64,000 bases of DNA from Paramecium tetraurelia (taxonomy: Eukaryota > Ciliophora > Oligohymenophorea > Peniculida > Parameciidae), in assembly GCF_000165425.1 (NCBI RefSeq), contig NW_001799030.1:1-64000 (forward strand), in the 5' to 3' direction. The position numbers were made by a program, and so were the translations under genes. A model generated the notes under the pieces. The model had not been told where the DNA came from, did no database searches, and saw nothing but the letters and a program-made list of their open reading frames with translations. Below, piece by piece: positions 1 through 13,654 of the stretch; the stretch's first letter is position 1; each line of letters opens with the position of its first letter.

Positions 1-5
1 GGTTT

Positions 6-2599
6 TCATGTAAATTGCTTGCTGACCCAATATTCTAGTTTTTCATTCATTCCAAAGTTATCTAAATTCATATAAATAATTTTATATGTATTCCCTTCTG
101 ATAACTTAGTATTATCTTATTCTAATTTTTTGATTTCATTTTGGATGTTCTGAATTTCATTTTTAAAAGATTCAATTTCTTTTTTATTTCTTTCTAATAT
201 ACCATTCTTTTTTTTTATATAACAATTCAAATTTTCTATTTCACCCTCTGCATCCTTTCTAATTTAGTCAGAAAATTTATTTTTTGTATTCAATTTTTGA
301 ATAATCTATTCTTTATTGTTTGATAGTTTTTAGAGTGTTTGGATTTCATTTTCGAACTCTGCGATTTTTGTTTTTAAATACTGAATTCTTTCTTCTTCCA
401 ATTTATTTTCCTTTTCTTTTTCTTTTATACTGGTTTGTTTTTAATTAATCCACGTTTCAGCATTCTTAATTTCTTGAGGAATCTCATGAAAGAATTTCTC
501 AAAAATCTATCTTTGCCAAGTGTCTAATTAAAATATAATATATTTGCTAAATGCAAGTTGTTTTTTATCTGATCTGTCCATTGCTTTACAAAATTAATTT
601 TTATCAATACCCATCATATTTTCAAAGTCGACTAATTGGTCTAGTGCTTCCATTTGATTTATGATATTATAGCTGATCACCCTTTAGTTTTATATCAGAT
701 ATAACACAAATTGCCAAATTTATAATCTCTCCATATTTTTTGTATTTTTTAAATTATATTGGTTATCTTATTCCTCTAAATAATTCAACATTTGATTATC
801 AGTTTTGTAAGCATCTTATATCAACATTGTTAAGACTTCTTTTAGTTAATTGGAGTTGTTGGCTTTGGTGATTAAAAGATATACAGAATTTTTAACTTAA
901 TTGTCATTAAAAATATTTGGAATTAACTGCCTTACATTTTCAAATAATTATATGATGGCGCTACTTCTATTTACAAAAAATGATTCATATGAAAGAGTTA
1001 AAACAATCGCCTTTATTGAATTACAGTTTTTAATGGTTTAATCAATACTAAGCACAGTAGTCAAATCATAAATATCTCCTCTAGTATCATCAAATCCAGG
1101 GCAATCACATAACATTAATTTTTCCTTCCTCGCCACTTTGTACCCTTGTACAAATGTTGTTTCTGAAACAGCTATTGAATGGCCTATTTTAGCAAACTCA
1201 TTTAGAGGAAGATCTTTTTCTAATTTTAATTTGAGAAATTTTCTTCCATATCTATTATATTCCTCTAATTCATGACCTAAATAATAATTAATGGAAGTGC
1301 TTTTTCCTGATCCTGTCCCACCTAAAAAAAATACTAAATCCATTGAGTTTACAGATTTAATGTGGTCAAATGATTCTTTGAGTAGGTCCATTACTTTTAT
1401 AACTTAAAGGGTTTTACTTTTCTTTATTAAATTTGTATAACTAGCCTCCAATACTAAATTCTTTAAAATAGTTTCTTACATCTCCTCTACAATCAATAAA
1501 TCGCTTAATTATTTTATTTTATTCATATTCTCCATAACTAAAGCCGAATTTACTTCTAAGGAACTTAACTTACAATTATTTAGCGCTAAATTATCTAATA
1601 AAGAATGTAACAAGCTTTAATTAATTTCCTCTTTCAAAAATCTTAAAATATTATCTTTGCATTAGCTAATTTCTTCTAATATTTTTAAATTTTTTTGATT
1701 TTCATCTAATTTCATCTATATGATTTATATATTCTCTGAAACATTATTAGGCGTTATAGATTTTGAGTGAGTTTTTTCTTTAAATTACCAACAATAGATA
1801 TCTTTTAATTCTACTTCTTTTATTTCAACTTTTTGTTTTTGTTAGTGAGTAAACCATATTTGTATGAATATTCAAGCAGTTGAAGCATTTGATTTTTTGT
1901 ATATCAGATTTATAATAGATGTTATTGTCAGATTCTTTTAAAAGTTAATAATTAAAATTTACCCCATTAGGCAAATAATAAATTTTATTTAAAGTTAATT
2001 CATATATCCCATATTCAAAGTTGACTTTATAATCCATAAATTCATCCTTTTATCGATAAAATTCTATTTTACACTTCTTATTTTCGGATAATTAATTCAA
2101 TAAATCAATTAGTTTTACTTTAATTTTGCATTAAGTAACTAAGAAAAATTTATGAACCATTTTCTAGTTTAAAACGGAACATTTACTTATTCTCCTCCTG
2201 ATATATTTTAACTTAAATAATTTCAGAGTAAATTGTTTCTTTTCCTTCTGGATCATTTAATTAGAAAAATTTCCCCAAAAAGTAATCCTCACTGTTTGAT
2301 AACTACTATGTGATGGTTTAATCATTATTTGGTTTATTTTTATAAATTTATTCAATTAAAGAATTTAACTTATAAATTGAATCCACCTTCAACAATCTCT
2401 ATTGTAATTATTCCATCTCAATGCTTGTCAATTTTGTAAGAAGTAGATTCATTAATTAACTTTAATTTGTAGTATTATCTTCATTTACTGTGGCGATAAT
2501 AAGTTCTTTAGGCAATAAAGTTTTTTCACTCTCTTCTAATTATTAGAAAAATAATTCTATGTATTTCTAAAATTTTATTTGCTAACTCTATGCCGACAT
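6..2599 (-). CDS. P-loop GTPase with N-terminal zinc-finger-like region and C-terminal coiled coil
   Basis: Three exons (2599-2158, 2138-1830, 1801-6; introns of 19 and 28 nt) give 848 aa ending in TGA at 6-8. The first ATG after an in-frame TGA is used as start. Around residue 411 there is a Walker A motif GGTGSGKST, followed about 70 residues later by a G3-type DCPGF motif, as in AIG1/IRG-like and related GTPases. N-terminal to this lies a Cys pair (CFNC) followed by a Cys and His, resembling a B-box-like metal site. The last ~200 residues are rich in E, K, N and Q with a heptad-like pattern, so a coiled coil is likely. The G domain is seen directly; membrane, immune or trafficking role cannot be assigned. 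Intron 2 is the less certain splice. Confidence 0.75.
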
Positions 2600-2639
2600 G
2601 GTCTTTATTATGAAATTACTTTTTATTTCAAGAAAACAG

Positions 2640-4060
2640 ATTCATTTTGAAAAGACTTATTTCTATTAAATTAATATTTATAGATCAATAATTTATTTTA
2701 ATCAAATCTATATAATATTAGGATTTCATTTGCATTAATATAAGAAATATTTCATGAAAGATTGATTGTTTTATCCAGCGAAGGTCAACATAATTTATTG
2801 TTATCACTTGATTGTAAAAAAAAACACAAAACTTAAGCTTTACTACTGCAAATAATTCGCAATCCCTCATAATGAAATCATAAGTCTTAAAGTGCTAATC
2901 ATTTATTGAATAATTTCAAAAATGTTTTCAGGTAATGGGATATTGTAACTCTTTATATTAATCTAAAATTTTATCAGCATATTATGCTTGTGTAGCACAT
3001 AAAGTTGCATAAGTAATTTAGGATTTCTAAATTTAATTTATTTGATTATCTTGATGAGACCAATTAATTCCTTTTAATTGGATATTCTTCATTAGTTTTC
3101 ACATAAACAGGACTTATTTAAAGTTGAATATTTAATATTAAATATGCTCCCTATAAATAATCGTGTAGATGCTGTTGAATTTACACATTTTTCTTATGAA
3201 AATTTTTGAATGAGCTTTAGTTCAAATTTGATCTATTAAATTCAATTAAAAATAAAAGTTTCTTTTAGCTCAAGTTTCAATAAAAAACAAGGAAATAAAT
3301 CCTTAACCATATTCTCAATTGAATATATATCTAAATCACCTAAATTATAATGGTGATAGCCCAACTCAAGTCCTTCAATTCCCATATTTCCAATCCAAGA
3401 ATAACTTGTCTCTCAACCTAAATAAATCGTAAAACTTTGTATGAGACCATCTTTAAATAAAACATATTTTCAAACGTTTATCGAAATTTTGACTTTATTT
3501 CACAAAAAAACTAGCAAAGTATTCATAAATATTAATTTTTTGAAGCACAATTTATTTAACTTTAATTTTTTGAAACATTTCTTCTGATCTAAATTTTTGA
3601 AACTTCTATTAAATTCTTCAGTCAAATTGCACAAGTAATTGAGATCATAATATTATCATAAGATATGAAATAAATGATATAAATGCCAATTTAACTAAAG
3701 TACATAGAATGAAATGTGGTTGAATTGTGTTTGCTTTATTTTTGATTGTAATTTTCCTCTCATTAACTTCCATCCTTTTGTTTTTCATTTGAAATATATG
3801 TTCATTACTAAAGCTGAAATTCGAGTGATTAAAGCTATCATTTTCATAATGGAGAAATTTATTTAAATTGTGTTAGCAACAGAGGTACTTGATTTTAGCC
3901 AATAGAAGAACATAGCAACTATTTAAGAGTTGATTCTTCTTTTAAAGTCATAATTTTTTAAACTCTTCTGCAAAGGAGAAGAATTTGATTGATTTATATT
4001 GACTCATCAAAAATTCCAATTCTAAGTCTGAATAATAGGCAACAACAATGCTTTCTAATT
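2640..4060 (-). pseudogene. Decayed coding remnants, family not recognised
   Basis: Stretches of protein-like sequence on the minus strand (for example around 3290-3410 and 2800-3080) are broken by TGA codons and frame changes that ordinary short introns do not resolve. I could not build a continuous gene. It lies just upstream of the intact GTPase gene and may be a relic of a gene or of a non-functional exon cluster. Low certainty; a distant, intron-rich gene remains possible. Confidence 0.3.
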
Positions 4061-4139
4061 TAAAAAAAAAAATTAGGTGTTTTTAGCATTGAAATGTTGC
4101 AAAAAATAAATGATCAAGAAGAATCAGAATATTGATTCA

Positions 4140-5700
4140 GCTAATGAACTGATTTCAATTTTACAAAATGAAATGGAAATTGATGAGGATATTGAAGATA
4201 TCATTTAGAAGCTTATGCTAAATGGAATCAACTCTCGCTCAAAATTAGTCTAATTTCCTGTAGAATCTTATCATTAATTGGGGATTCCAAATATATATTG
4301 GGTTGAAAAAACAACTAAGGGGAATAAACAATTAGTTTAATATAGTAACAAAAAATACCTCAAGAATTTTTGATAATGAGAACAGACGATCATTTACCTT
4401 GAAAAATTAATTGAAAATGACGAAATGTTATACTTACTACTTGTAACCTAAGAATTATTAAGATGGTAAAAATGACTAAAGTTTATTGAAAACTTTAGTT
4501 ATAATAGGAAAAAATCAGAGCTGGTAAATCAAAATTAATAAACTTTTTGAGCAATTTTTATTTTGGAGTTTCATATCTAGATTCATTTAGATCACTCATC
4601 GTTTATGAACCTAAGAAATTATAAGCCACTAGTTCAACTCAAGTTGCAACAGAATATATGGTAAAGGGATTTTACAGGAAATTTGCTCTAAGAAAAAATA
4701 GATACTCCAGGGTTTGAGACACACAAGGATATGTGGAGGATGAAAGAATTTCAAAAATAATAACAGAAAATTGGAGGAACTCGATTCTATAACCTTGATT
4801 TGTTTTGTATTATCATGCAATTTAAAATTTTATTTTTTTAATAACTTTTCCAGATGGCTCAAAACAACCTGAAGCACTTTCTGCAATTCAAAGAATACTT
4901 AAAATCCAGTAGTTAATCTTATATCAAAAGTAAGGAAGCCTTAGTGGATAACATTTAATAATGCAGCCTTATAAGATGAAAATCAGATGAAATTTTTGGG
5001 ATCAAGGATATTAATCATTTTAAATATTTTATGCATAAAAAATTTTTAAAATGACTTTGTTACATTGACACTCACCAAAATAGGTTTAAGATATGACATT
5101 TAACAAACCTAAATTTAATAGATGAGATATATTGACATAAAAAAATAATTCTAAATTTAACCAAATTAGTGGGGGAATCAAAAATTTCAAATTCAAGTAA
5201 AAGGTATTTAAAACAAAAAAGTAATTTAGGCAAAAATGAATAAGTAACTAACTGTAATAACTGCCATACAACTTGCCATGACGCATGTTTTGTTAGGGAC
5301 ATAAAATCTGCATTGTTATGTAAGGCGACTTTTGTGCAGTATGCGCCCAGAAACAAAAGAAATGCCATTCAGATGTTCATGATAATATGGAGTTTTATTT
5401 TGTTACAGAAGAACTAACTCAATAAGTTGTAATGGAAGATTTAAAAAGAAGATATTAAACTTCCTCTAGAGAAAAATTAACCAAAAGAAGGCCTACTAAA
5501 ATAAATGGATATAGAACTTTAAATTAATAAAGCAATCTACTAAATATTAATAACATCTCTAATGAAGTCTGTTAATAGATTAAACCAAATTGCACTTTAA
5601 CCAGCAATTAGTGATGTACAACCTGAATTAGCAAATAAAATAAATGATTTATTGATATCAATTTATAACCATAAATATGGTTTTTAAGGTATTTTGCTGC
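4140..5700 (+). pseudogene. Degenerate P-loop GTPase gene
   Basis: A P-loop remnant reading RAGKSKLINF occurs near 4517-4550, and a G3-like DTPGF motif near 4701-4715, but in a different frame. Further TGA stops and frame changes follow. The order of motifs matches a GTPase, and a related intact gene lies at 6-2599 in the opposite orientation. I therefore read this as a decayed GTPase copy. A few of the frame changes could be introns, but not all fit GT..AG introns of normal length. Confidence 0.5.
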
Positions 5701-8700
5701 ACTGATTTACCTTTAAACTTGAGACATTTTATTATTTGATGATTGAGAGGATATTAATTAAGGAATATCAGAAAAGTAAATTAATTTTGCATTAAAAAAA
5801 TGAATTAATCTTGTGTTATCATATGAGATTCAATTAACTGCAATAAACTCACTGACTTGAACTATCTAATAGAATTTCTCATTTTTCAAAATTTAGAATA
5901 TCGCATTTATCAATTTTTTTGTTTTTGTTCTCATTCTGTATTATTAATTCTTACTTGACTCCATGTTACCAATTAACAACACTTTTTTATGCAGAACTGT
6001 TAATTTTGTGGATATTAATTATAACTAAAGTTATTTCTCTTAAAAATTTACACTATTATGATATTATAATTTTAAGTTTGGAATATAAACTTTATTCTTT
6101 AAAGCTTATAAATATAGAATCTAATTTAATCTCTTTCTGAAGAAGTAAAACAATCTTAAATGAGGAGAGCTTGTGTTTTTATAATAGTGTTTTTAAAAAT
6201 GTTTATCTAAATACACATTAAAATTAGGTTCATTAAATAATAATCAAAGAAATAATCTATCATTTCCCCTTTCATGTGATAAAATAATTTATTAACAATT
6301 TTTTATTATAATTCACTATTCTGAATTACTATTATTATTAAACTTCAATTTTTTTGGAATCTAAAGAACTTTAACTTTACTATAAATTTTGGCTATTCCA
6401 TACATTTTGTAAGACTAAATAAGTACAAGGATTAAGTGCTAGTAAGAAATAGTTTTATTTAAATAATATTAATATCTCCTAATTTTTTAGGTTAGATTGT
6501 ATAATCACTTGGTAGCTGAAGAAATATGTCCTCACCTAAAGCTTGATCAACTTTACTAATAAAATCAAAGTTTTAAGAAATATTCTAAGATAACATAATT
6601 TGAATACGAGCTAAAATCTCATTTCTAAATATTCGAATGGATAAGAACAGCAGAATCAAATATTGCAGCCGTAATCTTTTAACATAATAAATTATAGTCC
6701 CCTTTCTGAGCCTGGTAAAAATCCCAAATTTAAGATTCATATCATTTAAAATTATTTACCTCCTATAAAAGATTTAACCTATTATAAAATGCATTTTAAT
6801 TTATCTTCAAAAAATCTAATATAATGATTAAGCTTTGGAAATAGACTTAATCTTTTCTTTATTTATTTAGTGAATTAATTGGCCAGATATCTGCAAGTTG
6901 GATCATCAAAAGAAAATTATGCTTAAATGAATTGATATTTGTACATTAAATAATTAGAAAAGAGGGTTAATTTTACCTGAAATCTTATGAAGGTCTGTTG
7001 ATTAGATTTTAAATTTTATTTGTATAGATTTAGCATCTTTACTTTAACTCTGCTTGAGCTAAAATCAATACTTAAGGTAATTGGATCTTATTTAAAATAT
7101 ACTACTTCAAAATATTATCTTGATAACAAAAACACAGAGATTTTTCAAGCTATATTGTTTCTGATGACGGAACTCTACTGAATAGTTTAATAATAATAAT
7201 AGTAAATGAATCATAATTCAAACTTGTGTAAATTTAAGATAATCAAATGTATCAAAAGGGATGCCATAATAGTATTTTAAATAAACAATAAATTGTGCTT
7301 AAAATTCCTTAGATTAAAAATCAAAAACATTGATGATTAATGAAACCAATTTGGAGATCTCCAAATAATATTTTTTTCTCTTCTTCAACATTCATCTGTA
7401 TCTTATATTTTTTATTATAACTCTATTTCTTCCTTTACCTTAGCCTCATTATGATATTGCGATAAATTTGGAAAATACATTAGAATTAAACTCATTTTGT
7501 TATTTTCAAACTTAATTTCATTGGATAAAGTTCAATTAACCTTGCTTGATTAGGGACACCTGATGTATCAGAATTTTATTGAAAAAAAAATTTATCAATT
7601 TATAGCTATGTAAATTGAATATTCATTATTTCCATAAAAATAACAAAGGAAATGATAGAAAGATTGTGATTACAAATTGAAAGTTTCCTTTAAAATTATG
7701 GTTTCTGTGAATGTGATTCAAATCTAATTTACAACCCTAAAGTCAGGATAAATAAGTGAAAATTTCTGTAAAGGAAATTGAATCAATAGTAACAATTTTA
7801 GATATAAAAGAAATGAAAGAGAAAACAATTTGATTTTAAGAAAATAGACCATTTGAATTCTAATTTAAAGTTAATAAACCAAATATCCTCCTATTGTGGA
7901 ATTTTTGTAACGCACTTTGTTACTATTTTATGTGTTTAGAAATAGTAATATTCTATTAGAACACCATTAATTTATAACGCCCTTATTTAAATGATTCATG
8001 AATCATACAATTTAAAGCAAGTTTCAACTTTTATTACTTATAATCCTTAATCTCTGGTATAGATTTTGTAGTTATTTTATTCATTTTGCCATTGGTGTTG
8101 AATATCAATAACTACTCTGTATCTTATTTGATTAAACTTAATTAACTGGAAATATATATGTAACAATTCCTTGTGCAAGATCACTCTCATAAATTTTTGT
8201 TTCTGTATTTTTTAATCTGATATACTTATTTCATATTTTTTGTAATAATTCGATTAACAATTACTTCCAGCAAATGCAATATTATTATTTTAGTTAATAT
8301 TTCCGATCTCATAGTGAAATGCATTTCAATAATCTCCTCATATAAATGATTTAGACTTACGAATTAGGCATGGGCATTATACAAAGTTTGTTAAAAGGGA
8401 TTAAACTCATTAAAATAATCAATATCGAAAATAGCTTTATTAGCATTATATATTCGATTAAATTTATAAAAGTTATTTTAACACAATTAAAGTTCTATTT
8501 AGATTTTAAATTTGTACTACATTATTTAGTGAATGTTATTAGGATGTAAAGTTTTTAGGATAGATTAATTGTAAAATATCTATAGGGCTTTCGATTACCA
8601 ATTGAAGAATGTAGTTTAAAACTAACTTTTTCATTAATTTTTGTATTTTCTGATAATAATAATCAACTAATAGTTGCACCCTCCCTATTTGTAATAAGAA

Positions 8701-9942
8701 ATACCTACAAAATTCCGAAATTATTTTGATTCAATATTAAACTGAACAACATATTGAAGGAATTCCTTCTTATCAACATTAATGACATTTGAATAATTAA
8801 AATAATAAGTTGACATTTAAAATTAATAGTTGAATACAATGAATAATAACAATGTTCTGTTTTTTTTATCAACGGAATTAGAAGCAATGATGTTTTGAGC
8901 AGGAGAGCATGAGTATTCTTACCTAATTCTCAATTTTTTTTAGTAGGAAATTCAAAATTGTCTAAAAATTTTCTTGTTAATTTCAACCATTACGTAGAAT
9001 CTCAGTAATTCCTAAGCTAACTAGAATAGTCAAAAGACAGCTTGCAAATTTATTGAAAATAAGATTTAAATTAAAGAATATCATCTGTGTTAATCAAATT
9101 GATGAGCAGATTTTAGTTTTTCTCTTAATTCTATTTTTTCTTTTGATTCATCTTTGTCATCTACCTTGTCAAATTTCATTGTTTATTAAAATCACCTGAT
9201 AACCTACATTATCTAAAACGCTTAAGGTAGCAAAAGATATTGCATAAATAACAAAATTTGATTATTGTATTTAAGTTTGAGATAAAAGGGCTATTTCTTT
9301 AAAATCTTACTGCTATAAATTTAATATTTCCAAGCGATATTTATACTATTGAATGAGCATTTTGAGAGGTAGCTTAAGTCAAAAACCATCTTTGGGTTAC
9401 ATTATTCTGTAATTATGTTAATATTTCTCAAGAAAATAATTTGAAAACTCTTGTATTATATTTACAACACTGCAGTAACTTACATTTCATATTTTTCAAT
9501 TGGAACATTTTAGTAACAACAAATTTATGACTGAAATAAGTTTTTGTAAATCTCTTTGTTATTAGAAATGCTTATTGACAAAATTTGTAAAATTGAGAAT
9601 TTTTATTTAATGAATGATATAATATTGTTTTACTTGTAAATGGCATTATCCTAGTGCATAGTATTTAATCTTGATAATATATTATTTAGTAATTAATATT
9701 TCCAATTATAAATATATGATCATATAGTATTATAAATTTTTAAGTTTTTTCAAAGAAGTTTAAGCGATATTTATAATGTAAATTATAATATTCAGAACAA
9801 TGTTGTGTTCTTTTCATTTTTAGAGGAGTACAAAGGTTATTCTTTAAAAAGTCGGAAAACCAATGGGTTGGGAGTATTCTGTAAGATTTTTTAATTAGCT
9901 CTAAATAATAAACTTTTTCAAAAGTAATTATATTAAATTTTA
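5701..9942. other. Long gap without an intact gene
   Basis: About 4.2 kb of very AT-rich DNA with no gene that I can assemble. Protein-like segments occur on the minus strand, for instance near 6400-6700 and 8500-8900, interrupted by frequent TGA codons, so decayed genes are likely. No structural RNA, tandem repeat or mobile element was recognised. Confidence 0.5.
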
Positions 9943-10386
9943 ATGGGAAATGGTATTTGCCACATTGGAGAAGTGAATGGGTAAGAATTAAAACGCTCCC
10001 ACGATAAAATATAAGTTAATCATCTAATAGATCTTCCTAATTCATTCGCTTAAAGTCCTTCTAAACCAACAATAGAAACACAAAACCCAACAATTAGTTT
10101 AAATTAAGATGATTGCTATGATATCCTTCTAACAAGTTCTTTAGATATGGTTCATTTAGATTAAGATGCAACATCATTAAAAAAGTATGACTACAAAGGC
10201 AAAACTAAGATAAGTACATTACCGATATTGCCTGAATTAGCAAAAGATTCATTGAATTCAGGCAATCTAACTGAGCTATAGCTTCCTCATAGCTCAACAA
10301 TTGAACCGAAGCCCATTTTAAAAATATGTGAGTAATTAAAGAGTAATTAAAGCAAAAAGAAAGTAAGATTTAATGATGATGATTGA
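9943..10386 (+). CDS. Small MGNGIC-start protein with C-terminal RVxF-like motif
   Basis: Uninterrupted 147-aa reading frame in the ciliate code (ATG 9943, TGA 10384-10386). It starts MGNGIC, which fits an N-myristoylation signal with a neighbouring palmitoylatable Cys, so membrane attachment is plausible. The C-terminus reads KKKVRFNDDD. KVRF matches the RVxF docking motif for protein phosphatase 1, and the flanking basic and acidic residues are typical of such sites. The middle is low in hydrophobic residues and probably disordered. No family was recognised. PP1 binding and acylation are inferences from short motifs only. Confidence 0.7.
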
Positions 10387-10780
10387 AATTTTGAATTAAA
10401 TATGTTTATTACAGTTGATTTACTATATCTTAAATACGAGAAAAGTCTTGTAATTACAATTTATTAAAAATTATAATTTTTAATTTTCAATATTTTATGA
10501 ATCCACTCTCAGGTTATTGAGTTGAACGAATTATTAGTTAATTTATATTAAATTACTTCAATAATTGAATGAAAGCATACATTATATAATTTTATATATA
10601 TATCTTTTATATCATTAAAGGTAATTGTAAAGCATTTGTAGTTGAACAAAAGCATCGTTAAATTGATCTTGCTTTTAATAAAGCTATTGTTTCAAAATGG
10701 ATGCTTTTTAAATGAACTATTGTTGCCATAGAGCAGACTTTTTTTGGGAAACTCGTTGTTGAATGGAAACAAACAAAGAA
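10387..10780. other. Intergenic AT-rich spacer between convergent genes
   Basis: About 390 bp between two convergent stop codons. Nothing coding, repeated or structured was recognised. Confidence 0.5.
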
Positions 10781-13654
10781 TCATAGATATTGGGATGCTT
10801 TTTCAGATGATTGTATAGAATTTTCCCAATCTCTTAGACTCTTTGATTATAAATGTAGGCAGCTATCAATAGGTCTTCCAGAATGAATTGAATAAGTACC
10901 TAGATGCATTAAAATATATTATACATAATGTCTATTTAAAATATCTGGCTTATCTTTGGCAATTTCAAATATTTTGATTGCTAAGGTGAATGTTTGTTTT
11001 TCTTATATTCTAATAGCTTTGTTAGCAAATTCAAGTATTAAATGTGAGTCATTTGGATTCATCTTGTTATTTGAAAGTTCAAATTCAACCAGCCATTCGC
11101 ATACTCGATATAAAGGTTCCATTTTGTGAATAAGAACGTTAAGATCATTTAAATTTATCAGGTGCAAGAGTTTGTAAATTAATTGGAGTATCTATTCCTT
11201 GACTTTGACTTTACTTGTCAAGCATTGTCTCATGTATTTAAAATTAACAAACAATTTAAGTAACTTTCTTATAGGTCGATAATAAACTTAGTATATTTTT
11301 TTTTCACTTTTTTCTCCAAGTTGTCTCTCCTAATTGAAATCATTATTGTTTCTGGTTAACCAATCAACATAGTAATGTGATAAGCTATAGATCCATTCAT
11401 ACATTTCATCAACAATCTCACTTCTTAGTGATTTGACTGAATCTATGCTTATCATTTTTTTTGTGAATATCAATAAAGTGATGGAGGTTTCAGATATGGG
11501 ATTCAATTGTAGAAATTATTTGAATTAATTAAATCTTTCTTGTTCCCACATCATGGTCATAATTTATTTATATGAAAATCTACCATTTGCATTTAACAGA
11601 CTCTTGAAAATATACATGATCGATTGGATGTCTTACAAATTAGTCACTAAGCCATTCAAACCTACCAAAAATTAATTGAGTAAATTATCGCAATCTTCAG
11701 AATTGTAGAATGCTTCATTTTGAGCATTATAAATACTACACTTAATGCTGTAATAGAGCTCTTATAACTCTGTATCTTGGATTAATTGGAAATGATCAAA
11801 AATACCCAAGCATTCAGCTGGAACTATGATATTATTGATTGTGCATGTGTAGTTGTTGTAGACTTAATCTTTTTCGAATCTGATTTTTGAATTGCTAATT
11901 AATCTTAGACATTTTTTGAGTAGATTTGTATCGGTGATTGTTAGCAGTTGTGTGAAATCAAAGAAGAGTTTTCTCTCTATTTGTATCTATTGCATAATTG
12001 GTTCAAATTTGATGAGTAGATCAGAATCGAATAAGGCTGACCAAAGATAATAGTAAAACTTGGTTTGGATTCCATTGGATAGCAAATGAGCATTGATTTT
12101 CCAAAGGACATCAATTAATTCAATGAAAAAGGCCTGATAATTGAATTGATTAAAAGTCTCAAGATCAAAAGGATATAGAAATCTTTCCATACTTTAATAA
12201 TGGCGTAATTTAACCAAGACATCTAATTAATATGAGGTAGAATAAACCAAACTTTTGAATCCAAGCAATAAGAAATCGAATGCATGCACAACGATTTTTA
12301 AATTACTCAAATTTTAAGCAATAAATTACTAAAAGAATGTGAAGTAGTCTTTGTTGATAAATTATGTAATGACCTTGATATTGTATCTAATATTTTAGTA
12401 ATACTAATTCTCTGTAAGCAAGACCTCAGTCTGAGACAATACCCAATTGCTAAAGAAGTTATAAATAATCTGAATAAAGAGTTAATTAAAGTATTCCTTA
12501 TTGCAGTTTGGCATCTGTCTGTAATATCTACAAATTTCCCTTAAAAATCTAAATACTTGAACTTATTATTCAATTGTATTGGCTTTAGCGAACAACTACA
12601 TGTTAAATACAAGCCAATCTTAGTTAGTATTGGCGTAGATGGTTCGACATGAAAACTTCAAGAGTTTAACAAGATCTAATTGAGTGGGATCGAGTTTCTA
12701 AACTTCTTGAGTCATGAAAAGGATGAGGTCCAGAGCTCTCTGTTCTTTGAGGAAATGCTTTTTGAATATTTTACAGATTTTGCCAAGTACATTCCATAGT
12801 ATATTGCATTGAGGTAGGAGTCTGAGTAGCAATTAGATAAATTCAGGATCTAGAATGCTAGACCATAATCTTTTAATGTCTGAACGTGTAGGATCTACCC
12901 ATTGTAGATTAGAGTTTTCAATCATCAGTTGTTGTATCTCTGCTTCAATGAAACAAGGGTTGAATCTTGATAATTGACATTGAAGGGAGTTGTTATTTTT
13001 AATGTCAGCCCTCCTTAGTTTGTGAAAGTCTTTTTCTTTGGTGTCTGTAATGAATTCTCCTTCCATAATTAGACTAAACAGGTTGATGGCTTTGTCAATA
13101 AGATCAACGTAGTTATTTTTTAAGATTAACATGATACTGTTGAGTAATAGCTCGAGGTTATTTTTGTAGAAGTAATTCTTAACTGCCCTGTGTTGGGAAT
13201 CAAGTGTAATTACGGCGATTTTATGTAACTTGTGATTGGGTGTGAGTCTTCTAATAACAGCTTCTAGAATGGCGAAGGCGGCTATTGGTTTTGCACTTAA
13301 GAGTTCTTGAATGTATAAATTGAAGGAGTTTGTAGGAAGTTTGTCTTAGAAATGAAACATAATTGTTGCTAAAATTGAGCCTAAAAAATGATAAACCGGT
13401 TTTGAAGTAGAATTGATTTTTCTGATGATTTGAAAGACTCCTTGATAAATGTTTTCGAAGCAGGTGATTTCTTGGTGGTTGGTATCGATATATGTGGCAA
13501 TCAGGGATCCGATTATTTATAATGTTAATTCTTTTTCAGTTTGGTTGGCCATATGGAAGAGATTGATCAAGAGTTCTTGGTTCATTGACCTATAGAGTTG
13601 ATCAACTTGGGTTTGGAATTGACAGATAAGGACATTTTCATCTAAAATATTCAT
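10781..13654 (-). CDS. 957-aa helical-repeat (HEAT-like) protein
   Basis: A single continuous frame of 958 codons without introns, ATG at 13652-13654 and TGA at 10781-10783. The protein is almost wholly predicted amphipathic helix, with spaced Leu, Ile, Phe and Trp residues throughout and no low-complexity linker, transmembrane segment or catalytic motif. This general look resembles HEAT/ARM solenoids such as the importin-beta superfamily, but no diagnostic motif was found, so the assignment is open. It is divergent from the METTL14-type gene with only 35 bp between start codons. The absence of introns over 2.9 kb is unusual next to the intron-bearing neighbours. Confidence 0.7.

Noticed and set aside
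1-60. Telomeric repeat at the window start
   Set aside because: No run of Paramecium-type G4T2/G3T3 repeats is present; the gene simply ends near the edge.
5072-6140. Hydrophobic ORFs at 5072-5368 and 5919-6140
   Set aside because: Low-complexity AT-rich translation without homology, signal or context; chance ORFs are expected here.
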